Origin: Actinacidiphila yeochonensis CN732
Lineage (GTDB): Bacteria > Actinomycetota > Actinomycetes > Streptomycetales > Streptomycetaceae
Reading direction: 5' to 3'
NCBI RefSeq assembly: GCF_000745345.1
Contig: NZ_JQNR01000003.1
Location: forward strand, 1,116,001 to 1,180,000
DNA: 64,000 nt
Positions 34,053 through 42,855 of this stretch are shown here, piece by piece. The translations under genes were made by a program, and so were the position numbers. The notes under the pieces were generated by a model, which was not told the DNA's origin, did no database searches, and was given only the letters and a program-made list of their open reading frames with translations. Each line of letters opens with the position of its first letter. Position 1 is the first letter of the stretch.

Positions 34053-34998
34053 GAGCCCCGCTCTTCCGGGGGAACCCGGCAGCCCCGCCGCCCCCGCCCT
34101 TCCCGGTGGACCCGCCCTTGCGGTGGCGGAGGACCCCGCCGTCCCCGACGCGTGGCGGAGCCGGCACGACGCGCCGCGCGGGCCGTGGCGTCGCGCCGCC
34201 GAGGGGGTGCGCGTCTACGGGCTCCTGGTGCGGATGTGGGTGCGCTCCACGATGGCCTACCGCGCGTCCTTCGCGATGACCGCGCTGGGGAACCTCGCCG
34301 CGACCGCGCTGGACTTCGTCACCATCGTGCTGATGTTCGGCCAGGTGCACACCCTCGGCGGCTTCACGCTGCCGGAGGTGGCCTTCCTCTACGGCACCGC
34401 CGGCACCGCCTTCGGCTTCGCGGACCTGCTGCTGGGCTCCATGGACCGGCTCGGCCGCCGGGTGCGCGACGGCACGCTGGACACGCTGCTGCTGCGGCCG
34501 GCACCGGTGCTGGCGCAGGTCGCCGCCGACAAGTTCGCGCTGCGCCGGACGGGCCGGATCGTGCAGGGCCTGGCGGTGCTGGGCTGGTCGCTGGCCCGCG
34601 TCGACGTGCACTGGACGTGGTGGCGGATCGCGATGGTGCCGGGGATGGTGGTGTGCGGGGCGGTGATCTTCTGCGCCGTGTTCACCGCCGGCGCGGCGTT
34701 CCAGTTCATCGCGCAGGACGCCGCCGAGGTGCAGAACTCGGTGACCTACGGTGGCAACACCATGCTCCAGTACCCGCCCGGGATCTTCGCCCGCGAGCTG
34801 GTCCGGGGTGTGACCTTCGTGGTGCCGCTGGCCTTCGTCAACTGGCTGCCCGCCCTGCGCGTGCTGGGCGAGCCCGACCCGCTCGGCCTGCCCGGCTGGC
34901 TGGACTTCGCCTCGCCCGTCGCCGCCGCGCTGTGCTGCGCGCTGGCGGCCGCCGCCTGGCGGGCGGGCCTCCGCGCCTACCGCAGTACAGGGAGCTGA
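34045..34998 (+). CDS. ABC-2 type export permease, subunit 2
   Basis: 317 aa, GTG start overlapping the preceding stop. A Pro/Ala-rich cytosolic N-terminus of about 45 residues precedes six membrane helices and the coupling segment GSMDRLGRRVRDGTLDTLLLRP, which parallels that of subunit 1. The two permeases would form a heterodimeric channel driven by the ATPase downstream. Confidence 0.9.
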   Translation: MAESPALPGEPGSPAAPALPGGPALAVAEDPAVPDAWRSRHDAPRGPWRRAAEGVRVYGLLVRMWVRSTMAYRASFAMTALGNLAATALDFVTIVLMFGQVHTLGGFTLPEVAFLYGTAGTAFGFADLLLGSMDRLGRRVRDGTLDTLLLRPAPVLAQVAADKFALRRTGRIVQGLAVLGWSLARVDVHWTWWRIAMVPGMVVCGAVIFCAVFTAGAAFQFIAQDAAEVQNSVTYGGNTMLQYPPGIFARELVRGVTFVVPLAFVNWLPALRVLGEPDPLGLPGWLDFASPVAAALCCALAAAAWRAGLRAYRSTGS

Positions 34999-35121
34999 TC
35001 CACCTCATGACCGCCGCAGGAACCGCGGGGACGCCGTCCGACCCGCCCACCGCCGGACCTCCGCCCGCCCCGCCCCGCCCCCGGGCCCTCGGCCGGGCGT
35101 ACGTCCACCGCCGCCGACCCG

Positions 35122-36081
35122 GTGATCGAGCTGGACGGCGTGGAGAAGGTCTTCGACGTACGGCGCCGCACCGGTCTGCTGCGCCGCGAGCGCCACCAGG
35201 TGCGGGCGGTGGACGGCATCTCGTTCACCGTGCCGCGCGGCGAGGTCGTCGGCTACATCGGGCCCAACGGCGCCGGGAAGTCCACCACGATCAAGATGCT
35301 CACCGGCATCCTGACGCCGAGCGGCGGCCGGGTCCGGGTGGACGGCATCGACCCGACCCGGGACCGCACCCGGCTGGCCCGGCGGATCGGGGTGGTCTTC
35401 GGGCAGCGCACCACCCTGTGGTGGGACCTGCCGCTGCGGGACTCCTACGAGCTGGTGCGCCGGATGTACCGCGTCCCCGACGCCGTCTACACCCGCAACC
35501 TCGACGCCTGCGTGGAGCTGCTGGACCTGGGCCCGCTGCTGGAGGTCCCGGTGCGGCAGCTGTCGCTGGGCCAGCGGATGCGCGGCGACATCGCCGCCGC
35601 GCTGCTGCACGACCCGGAGGTGCTCTACCTCGACGAGCCGACGATCGGCCTGGACGTGGTGAGCAAGACCCGGGTACGGGAGTTCCTGCGCGACTTCAAC
35701 GCCGAACGCGGCACCACCGTGCTGCTCACCACGCACGACCTCACGGACATCGAGATGCTGTGCCGCCGGGTGATGGTCATCGACCACGGCCGCCTCGTCC
35801 ACGACGGGGACCTCGCCGGGCTGCACGCGGTGGGCCGCAGCGAGCGGACGCTGGTGGCGGACTTCGCCCGCGAGCTGCCCGCGGTCGAGCTGCCGGGGGC
35901 CCGCTGCGTCCGGGTGGAGGGGCCGCGGCAGTCCTTCGCCTTCCCCGCCGGGGAGAGCGCGGCCCCGCTGGTGGCGGCGCTGGCCGCGCACTACCCGCTG
36001 GTGGACCTGTCGATCCGCGAACCGGCCATCGAGGACGTCATCGCCCGCATGTACGCGGCCCCGGCCCCGGCGGCCGACTGA
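35122..36081 (+). CDS. ABC transporter ATP-binding protein
   Basis: 319 aa. Walker A GPNGAGKSTT, Q-loop GQRTTLWWDLPL, signature LSLGQRMRGD, Walker B VLYLDEPTIGLD, H-loop TTHD. It powers the two permeases upstream. The GTG at 35122 has no Shine-Dalgarno sequence. An ATG at 35007, with GGGAG upstream, opens a Pro-rich leader in another frame that would join this one if one C were removed from the five-C run at 35078-35082. The real protein may therefore be about 38 residues longer (ending its leader GPSAGRTSTAADP). The stop codon lies inside a 30-bp direct repeat. Confidence 0.93.
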   Translation: MIELDGVEKVFDVRRRTGLLRRERHQVRAVDGISFTVPRGEVVGYIGPNGAGKSTTIKMLTGILTPSGGRVRVDGIDPTRDRTRLARRIGVVFGQRTTLWWDLPLRDSYELVRRMYRVPDAVYTRNLDACVELLDLGPLLEVPVRQLSLGQRMRGDIAAALLHDPEVLYLDEPTIGLDVVSKTRVREFLRDFNAERGTTVLLTTHDLTDIEMLCRRVMVIDHGRLVHDGDLAGLHAVGRSERTLVADFARELPAVELPGARCVRVEGPRQSFAFPAGESAAPLVAALAAHYPLVDLSIREPAIEDVIARMYAAPAPAAD

Positions 36082-36150
36082 CCCGGGCGGCTGACCGACC
36101 AGGCGACTGACCAGGCGACCGACTGACCCGGGCGGCTGACCGACCAGGCG
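36076..36150. repeat. perfect 30-bp direct repeat, 45 bp apart
   Basis: Copies at 36076-36105 and 36121-36150 (begin GACTGACCCGGGCGGCTGAC). The first overlaps the stop codon of the ABC ATPase. It is adjacent to the remnant cluster at a predicted inversion breakpoint. Confidence 0.9.
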
Positions 36151-36161
36151 GCCGACCGACC

Positions 36162-36221
36162 CCGGGCGCACTCGGCCCAGACCGTCTTGCCGACCACCTC
36201 GGGCGAACAGCCCCAGCGCGC
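36162..36221 (-). pseudogene. C-terminal remnant of an HATPase_c-type ATP-binding protein
   Basis: About 20 residues, ARWGCSPEVVGKTVWAECAR, match the conserved end (..RWG...VGKTVW.E) of the small anti-sigma/histidine-kinase-like ATP-binding proteins that accompany WhiJ-type regulators in Streptomyces. Nothing of the ATPase core remains upstream. Recognised from memory of the family. Confidence 0.6.
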
Positions 36222-36302
36222 ACGCAGGGCGCCGACCTGTCCGCCGACGACTCCCTGTCCCGTATCCGCAAGGCGGCCGAAGAAAGGGAACGGACCCCGT
36301 GA
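36222..36302 (+). pseudogene. C-terminal remnant of a WhiJ-type XRE/DUF5753 regulator
   Basis: TQGADLSADDSLSRIRKAAE followed by ERERTP and stop resembles the last ~20 residues of XRE-DUF5753 proteins (LSPEDSLALIRK..). Its TGA overlaps the GTG of the DUF397-like fragment, as in intact WhiJ/DUF397 pairs. The helix-turn-helix domain is absent. Confidence 0.55.
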
Positions 36303-36379
36303 GCACCCACCTCCCTGACGCGTCCCCGACCGGATGCGACTGGTTCACCAGCGTGAAGGCCGGCCACTTCGACGCCTGA
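36299..36379 (+). pseudogene. DUF397-like remnant
   Basis: A 26-codon frame, MSTHLPDASPTGCDWF then TSVKAGHFDA. It looks like a DUF397 start fused to the family's usual end (..W..F...VKAG.FD), lacking the SSYSxxxGGxCVEV core. Overlaps the preceding fragment by four bases. Confidence 0.5.
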
Positions 36380-36480
36380 GCCGGAACCCGAAACGCGCCC
36401 GCTTCTCCGACCCACTCGCGGTCGGGGAAGGGGGCACGTCGCTGTTCCGCGTCGCTGCCGCGTCTCGCTGTCGGACGGGC

Positions 36481-37203
36481 TCAGCCCAGGACGGCCTGCT
36501 GCGCCTGCGTGAGCTGGGCGCAGCCGCCGGTGGCGAGGTCGAGCAGGGCGTCCAGCTCGGCGCGGTCGAAGGGCGCTCCCTCGGCGGTGCCCTGGACCTC
36601 GACGAAGCGGCCGTCGCCGGTGCACACGACGTTCATGTCGGTGCCGGCCTTCACGTCCTCCTCGTAGGCGAGGTCCAGCACCGGCTGCCCGTCGACCACA
36701 CCGACGCTGACGGCGGCGACGCTGCCGATGACGGGCTTGGCCTTCACTCGTACGAGGTGGTTGGACTGCATCCAGTTGATCGCGTCCACCAGAGCGACGT
36801 AGGCACCGGTGATCGCGGCGGTGCGGGTGCCGCCGTCGGCCTGGAGGACGTCGCAGTCGAGGACGACGGTGTTCTCGCCGAGCGCCTTGAAGTCGACCAC
36901 GGCCCGCAGCGAGCGGCCGATCAGCCGGGAGATCTCGTGGGTGCGGCCGCCGATCCGGCCGCGCACCGCCTCGCGGTCGCCGCGGGTGTTGGTGGCCCTG
37001 GGCAGCATGCTGTACTCGGCGGTCACCCACCCCTCGCCGCTGCCCTTGCGCCAGCGCGGGACGCCCTGGGTGGCGCTGGCGGTGCAGAGGACGCGGGTGT
37101 CGCCGAAGGACACCAGGACGGAGCCTTCGGCGTGCTTGCTCCAGTTCCGCTCGATGGTGACGGGGCGGAGCTGGTCGGGGGTGCGGCCGTCGAATCGTGA
37201 CAT
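36481..37203 (-). CDS. rph: ribonuclease PH
   Basis: 240 aa. Phosphorolytic 3'-5' exoribonuclease trimming tRNA 3' ends; hexameric. Conserved segments are [58 protein letters not shown] and [20 protein letters not shown] (phosphate and Mg site). The C-terminus has [20 protein letters not shown]. Normally followed on the same strand by rdgB; here its 3' side faces the eroded region 36082-36480. Confidence 0.97.
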   Translation of the reverse strand: MSRFDGRTPDQLRPVTIERNWSKHAEGSVLVSFGDTRVLCTASATQGVPRWRKGSGEGWVTAEYSMLPRATNTRGDREAVRGRIGGRTHEISRLIGRSLRAVVDFKALGENTVVLDCDVLQADGGTRTAAITGAYVALVDAINWMQSNHLVRVKAKPVIGSVAAVSVGVVDGQPVLDLAYEEDVKAGTDMNVVCTGDGRFVEVQGTAEGAPFDRAELDALLDLATGGCAQLTQAQQAVLG

Positions 37204-37320
37204 GCGGATGAGCCTATCCGGGTGACCACCCGCCATGGCGCCAGGCACGGTCCGGCGAGGTTCCGCTCCCGCGCCGCCGCGGGTCCGCGCGCGGGGGTTC
37301 CGGACGGGCCGATACCGGTT

Positions 37321-37347
37321 CGGTGCCCGTCGTCGGGGCGGGCACCG
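37321..37347 (-). terminator. hairpin terminator
   Basis: CGGTGCCCG / CGGGCACCG stem just beyond the TetR stop and upstream of rph. Confidence 0.55.
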
Positions 37348-37361
37348 GTTCGGGCCCGTCG

Positions 37362-38006
37362 TCAGGGCGCCTCCGGCTGCTGGAGTCCGGCCAGGAGCAG
37401 GTCGATCAGCCGTCGCGGGTCGTAGTGGGGGTCGGGGGCGATACAGAGGTTGCCGATACCGCGCATCAGCTCGTAGGGCTGGACGGCGCGCCTGATCTCG
37501 CCCGCGCCGGCCGCGGCGTCGAGCAGGTGCGCGCCGACGGGCAGCAGGCGGTCGATGAAGTAGGTGTGCAGGCTGGCGAAGCCGCTGCTGTCCGGCTGCA
37601 GGGTGTTGGCGAGGCCGTGTTTGGTGGCCAGGAAGTCGACGAACAGGTCGATCCACCGGCGCAGCGCCGCCAGCGGCGAGTCCTCGGCCTCCAGCAGGCG
37701 GGGCCCGGCCTGGGCGCACTCCTCGACCTGGTGGCGGAAGACGGCCACGACGAGGTCCGCCCGCGTCGGGAAGTGGCGGTAGAGCGTTCCCATCCCGACG
37801 CCGGCCCTGGCCGCGACCTCGCGGACGGGCGCGTCGACGCCGGAGGTCACGAACACCTCCGCCGCCGCGGCGAGCAGTTTCTCCTCGTTGCGCGCGACAT
37901 CGGCCCGCTTGGCCGTGGCCGGCGCGTTGCCGGGCTGCCCCGGCTGTCCCGGCTTTTCTGCCTGTCCCGGCTGCCCTGACCGTTCCGCCTGTCCCGTACC
38001 GGACAT
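37362..38006 (-). CDS. TetR family regulator
   Basis: 214 aa from the ATG at 38006, behind a G-rich SD (GGGAAGGGGG). After a Gln/Pro/Gly-rich arm, the helix-turn-helix lies at about residues 33-75 ([39 protein letters not shown] segment), ending in the TetR hallmark [12 protein letters not shown]. The C-terminal ligand domain ([20 protein letters not shown]) resembles the SCO-type TetR_C group. It is divergent from an alpha/beta hydrolase gene with an inverted repeat between, so it probably represses that gene. Confidence 0.92.
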   Translation of the reverse strand: MSGTGQAERSGQPGQAEKPGQPGQPGNAPATAKRADVARNEEKLLAAAAEVFVTSGVDAPVREVAARAGVGMGTLYRHFPTRADLVVAVFRHQVEECAQAGPRLLEAEDSPLAALRRWIDLFVDFLATKHGLANTLQPDSSGFASLHTYFIDRLLPVGAHLLDAAAGAGEIRRAVQPYELMRGIGNLCIAPDPHYDPRRLIDLLLAGLQQPEAP

Positions 38007-38063
38007 CAGACCCCCTTCCCCGCGACCCGCCGTCATGACGTCACGACTCTACGATTGCAAAGA

Positions 38064-38100
38064 GGAACGGCGCTCCGTATTCTGCGTGGAGCAACGTTCC
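38064..38100. promoter_or_regulatory. candidate TetR operator
   Basis: 13-bp imperfect inverted repeat GGAACGGCGCTCC (38064-38076) and GGAGCAACGTTCC (38088-38100), two mismatched positions, 11-bp centre. It lies in the divergent TetR/hydrolase promoter region, about 95 bp before the hydrolase ATG. Confidence 0.5.
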
Positions 38101-38193
38101 GTTTTGGCTCAGTCCAGCCGAACCGGCGTTCCCATCCCCTGCCGTCCCGCCCCACGAGAGGCGCGGCGGAGACCCCGAACGGGAAGGCGCACC

Positions 38194-39162
38194 ATGGCCG
38201 AGCGAACTTCTCCAGCCGCCACCTACCTCCACCCGACCACCCCTCCGGTGCTGTCCGTCAGCCCGGTGACGCTGTCGGTTCCCGGACGCCCGCTACCCCT
38301 CGACGTGCGCGTCTCCGCGCCCGTGACCGGCGACGACCTGCCGATCATCCTCTTCTCGCACGGACACGGCAACGGGTACGGCCTGGCCTCGGCCGACGGC
38401 TACCTCCCCCTCGCCAAGGTCTGGGCGGCGCAGGGGTTCGTGGTGGTCCAGCCCACCCACCTCAGCGCCCCCCGGCTGAGCCACCTGGTCGGCGGCCTGC
38501 CCGAGGCGCCCCTGTTCTGGCGCTCCCGCGCCCAGGACATGAGCGACATCCTCGACCGGCTCGACGAGATCGAGCAGGCCGTGCCGCAGCTCGCCGGGCG
38601 CCTGGACCGCACCAAGGTCGCCGTGGCCGGGCACTCCCTGGGCGGCTTCACGGCCGAACTCCTGCTGGGCGCCGGGGCCACCGACCCCGCGACGGGAGAG
38701 GAGGTGAAGGCCCTCGACCCCCGGATCACGCAGGGCGTGCTGCTGTGCGCCATCGGCCGGGGCGGCGACGCCTTCGACGGGTTCATGACCGCCAAGGCGC
38801 CGGTCTTCCGGAGCACCGACCTCACCACGATGACCACCGCCGCACTGGTCGTCGCCGGCGACAAGGACGACTCCCAGCACTGGACGACCACGGGGCCGGA
38901 CTGGCACGCCGACCCCTACCACCTCGCCCCCGGCTCCAAGACCCTGCTCACCGTCTTCGGCGGCGAGCACCTGCTGGGCGGCATCCAGGGCCACGACGGC
39001 GTCGAGACCACGGACGAGAACCCCGACCGGGTCGCCGTGGTCGCCGAGCTCACCGCGGCCTACCTCCGGACCGCCTTCGACCCCGGCGACAACGCCTGGC
39101 AGACGGCGCAGGAGGCGCTGACCACGGGTCCCGACGCCTTCGGCCGCGTCGAGTCCAAGTAG
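38194..39162 (+). CDS. alpha/beta hydrolase (PAF acetylhydrolase/chlorophyllase-like)
   Basis: 322 aa; ATG after GAAGG. Oxyanion region LFSHGHGNGYGLASADGYLP, nucleophile S148 in AVAGHSLGGFTAE, acid ALVVAGDKDDSQ, His near VFGGEHLLGG. The fold and length match cytosolic esterases of the chlorophyllase/PAF-acetylhydrolase branch. There is no signal peptide. Probably induced when the divergent TetR regulator binds its ligand; substrate unknown. Confidence 0.9.
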   Translation: MAERTSPAATYLHPTTPPVLSVSPVTLSVPGRPLPLDVRVSAPVTGDDLPIILFSHGHGNGYGLASADGYLPLAKVWAAQGFVVVQPTHLSAPRLSHLVGGLPEAPLFWRSRAQDMSDILDRLDEIEQAVPQLAGRLDRTKVAVAGHSLGGFTAELLLGAGATDPATGEEVKALDPRITQGVLLCAIGRGGDAFDGFMTAKAPVFRSTDLTTMTTAALVVAGDKDDSQHWTTTGPDWHADPYHLAPGSKTLLTVFGGEHLLGGIQGHDGVETTDENPDRVAVVAELTAAYLRTAFDPGDNAWQTAQEALTTGPDAFGRVESK

Positions 39163-39346
39163 CCCCGGGCCGGTCCGGGCCGGTCCACCCGCGGCGGGCC
39201 CGTCCACCGCGGCGGGCCGGTCCCGGGTACGAGCGCGTCGGGTGGCCCGGGCCGCCCGGCGACCTCCGCCCGCGCTCCCCGGCCTCCGGTCCGACCGGCC
39301 GCCGCTCTACCGCCGCCCTGTCCCCGGAGCCGCCCCCGGGGACGGC

Positions 39347-39580
39347 TCAGAGCAGCCGCTCGATCTCCGCCGCGATCGGGTCGGCGTCGGTGCCGACGAC
39401 CACCTGCACGGCCGTGCCCATCTTCACCACGCCGTGCGCCCCGGCGGCCTTCAGGGCCGTCTCGTCGACCCGCCCGGGGTCCACCACCTCGGTGCGCAGC
39501 CGGGTGACGCAGCCCTCGATCTCCTCGATGTTGTCGATGCCGCCCAGGCCGGCGACGATCTTCTCTGCCTTGGTGGACAT
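39347..39580 (-). CDS. nagF: free PTS EIIB domain, N-acetylglucosamine type
   Basis: 77 aa, ATG behind AGGAG. Phosphoryl-accepting C24 lies in IEEIEGCVTRLRTEV, the glucose/GlcNAc-family EIIB signature. Stand-alone EIIB proteins of this size pair with membrane EIIC (NagE) in Streptomyces to phosphorylate and import GlcNAc. In S. coelicolor, as I recall, nagF lies beside rph with nagE genes adjacent; no EIIC gene is present here within the window, so the partner must be elsewhere. Confidence 0.88.
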   Translation of the reverse strand: MSTKAEKIVAGLGGIDNIEEIEGCVTRLRTEVVDPGRVDETALKAAGAHGVVKMGTAVQVVVGTDADPIAAEIERLL

Positions 39581-39820
39581 GCGCGTCTCCTGACTGTGCG
39601 CGGTTCCCGGCAGGCCCGCCGGCGGTCCTGCCGTCCGTTATGTCACGTTAACGCACGGTTGGCCGAAGGTGCCGGGCGTGGCCGCCCGGCGGCAGGGCGG
39701 TGACAGGGCGGCGGGGAGCCGGGGGAACGCGGGCGCGGCCCGGCAACCGGCGGACGGCTCAGGCAGCCGTTCGGGGGATGCCCCCGGTCACGCGCCCCCG
39801 GCCCCTCCGGCTGTACCCGG

Positions 39821-40573
39821 TCACACCTCGTAGACGGCGCCGGCCCGGGCGAGGTCGACGGGGCCGGCGAACACGTCCCTGGCGTCGCGCAGGTTCACCG
39901 CCGGGTTGGTCCACGGCGGGATGTGGGTGAGCACCAGCCGGCCCGCCCCGGCGGCGGTGGCGGTCTCCCCGGCCTGGCGTCCGTTGAGGTGCAGGTCGGG
40001 GATGTCCTCCTTGCCGGCGGTGAAGGACGCCTCGCACAGGAAGAGGTCCGCGTCGCGGGCCAGGTCCAGCAGCGCGTCGCACGGCCCGGTGTCGCCGGAG
40101 TAGGCCGCCGTGCGCCCGCCGGCCTCGATCCGGAAGCCGTACGCCTCCACCGGGTGACTGACCGCGCGGACGGCCACCTCGAACGGGCCGAGCCGGAAGG
40201 AGCCGGGCTCCAGGGTGCGGAAGTCGAAGACCTCGCTCATGCACTTCTCGTCCGGCACGTCGCCGTAGGCGATGCTCAACCGCCGCTCGGTGCCGGTCGG
40301 ACCGTAGACGGGGATCGGCTCGGCGGGGCCGCCCTCGTGCCGGTAGTAGCGGGCCACGAAGTAGCCGCACATGTCGATGCAGTGGTCGGCGTGCAGGTGG
40401 CTGAGGAGGACCGCGTCGAGGTCGTACAGGCCGACGTGGCGCTGGAGCTCGCCGAGCGCGCCGTTGCCCATGTCGACCAGCAGCCGGTAGCCGTCGGATT
40501 CGAACAGGTAGCTGGAGCACGCCGAGTCCGCGGACGGGAACGAGCCCGAGCAGCCGACGACCGTGAGGTTCAT
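39821..40573 (-). CDS. MBL-fold metallo-hydrolase (RNase Z-like)
   Basis: 250 aa. Dinuclear metal motif H59-L-H61-A-D63-H64 in LLSHLHADHCIDMCG, plus AVSHPVEAYG, AYSGDTGPCD and the final LTHIPPWTNP. The start MNLTVVGCSGSFPSADSACSS is typical of actinobacterial cyclic-nucleotide-phosphodiesterase/RNase Z-like MBL proteins. The flexible exosite arm of true RNase Z is not evident. Likely a phosphodiesterase of unknown specificity. Conserved upstream of cysM in related genomes, from memory. Confidence 0.9.
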   Translation of the reverse strand: MNLTVVGCSGSFPSADSACSSYLFESDGYRLLVDMGNGALGELQRHVGLYDLDAVLLSHLHADHCIDMCGYFVARYYRHEGGPAEPIPVYGPTGTERRLSIAYGDVPDEKCMSEVFDFRTLEPGSFRLGPFEVAVRAVSHPVEAYGFRIEAGGRTAAYSGDTGPCDALLDLARDADLFLCEASFTAGKEDIPDLHLNGRQAGETATAAGAGRLVLTHIPPWTNPAVNLRDARDVFAGPVDLARAGAVYEV

Positions 40574-40841
40574 CGCGGGGTACACCTCCGTGGGCGCGGC
40601 GCGCCGCCCCGAGTCCGGCTCCAGCCGTGGCGGCGGCCCGCCACGTTCTAGAGAGGGTAAAGCGGGGTGCTGGACGCCGCGCTCCCACGGGGCCGGGTTG
40701 TGGGCGGAATCACCACTCCTGTTCACCCACAGGCGTGGAACACCGTTCGTGCATCCGTCACCGGCATGTGCCGACCACACCCGGACGGGTGAGGTCGCTC
40801 GCCGCGGCGGGCGGTCGGCCGCCCGCCGCGGCGCCGGTGCC

Positions 40842-42281
<1,440 letters not shown>

Positions 42282-42386
42282 TCAGCCGCGCGGACAGGCC
42301 GCACTGGTGCGGCGGCACAGGTCGACGTGCAGCCGCGCCACGAGCAGAGTGCCCGGCGCCGAGATGCTCACGTCGTGGAGAACCAT
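42282..42386 (-). CDS. cysteine leader peptide
   Basis: 34 codons, too short for usual gene finders: MVLHDVSISAPGTLLV followed by ARLHVDLCRRTSAACPRG. The block RLHVDLCRR.SA.C is a recurrent leader-peptide motif in front of Streptomyces sulfur genes; Cys24 and Cys31 and the paired CGC Arg codons would sense charged tRNAs. It lies between mec (59 bp upstream) and cysO (145 bp downstream) on the same strand. Likely a regulatory uORF rather than a functional protein. Confidence 0.8.
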   Translation of the reverse strand: MVLHDVSISAPGTLLVARLHVDLCRRTSAACPRG

Positions 42387-42444
42387 GGGGTCATCGTATC
42401 GATTCCCCCGTTCGGCCCCAGGGATGTGTCTCACGTTCCGGGAC

Positions 42445-42855
42445 TCAGACGTAGGACCGCACGATGGTGACGGGTTCCTCGGTCACCACACCGTCCACGA
42501 TGCGGAACGAGCGGAACTGGAACTCCTCGGCGGTGGACACCAGCACGTAGTGCGCGCCGGGCTCGTTGGCGTAGGAGATGTCGGTGCGCGAGGGGTACGC
42601 CTCGGTCGCGGTGTGCGAGTGGTAGACCACCACCGGCTCCTCGTCCCGGTCGTCCATGTCGCGGTAGAGCCGGAGCAGGTCGGTGGAGTCGAACTCGTAG
42701 AAGGTGGGCGAGCGGGCCGCGTTGAGCATGGGCACGAAGCGCTCGGGACGGCCGCTGCCCTCGGGGCCCGCGACGATCCCGCAGGCCTCGTCGGGGTGGT
42801 CGGCCCGCGCGTGGGCCACGATCGCGTCGTGGAGCTCCTGGGTGATGGTCAGCAT
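42445..42855 (-). CDS. mec: JAMM metalloprotease Mec
   Basis: 136 aa. JAMM zinc motif H79-S-H81 with D92 (VVYHSHTATEAYPSRTD) and E23 in HPDEACGIVAG. M. tuberculosis Mec+ releases cysteine from CysO-Cys by cutting after the CysO diglycine. Beside cysO and cysM this role is very likely, and the same enzyme could trim the CysO tail seen here. The start overlaps the 3' end of the permease frame. Confidence 0.94.
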   Translation of the reverse strand: MLTITQELHDAIVAHARADHPDEACGIVAGPEGSGRPERFVPMLNAARSPTFYEFDSTDLLRLYRDMDDRDEEPVVVYHSHTATEAYPSRTDISYANEPGAHYVLVSTAEEFQFRSFRIVDGVVTEEPVTIVRSYV

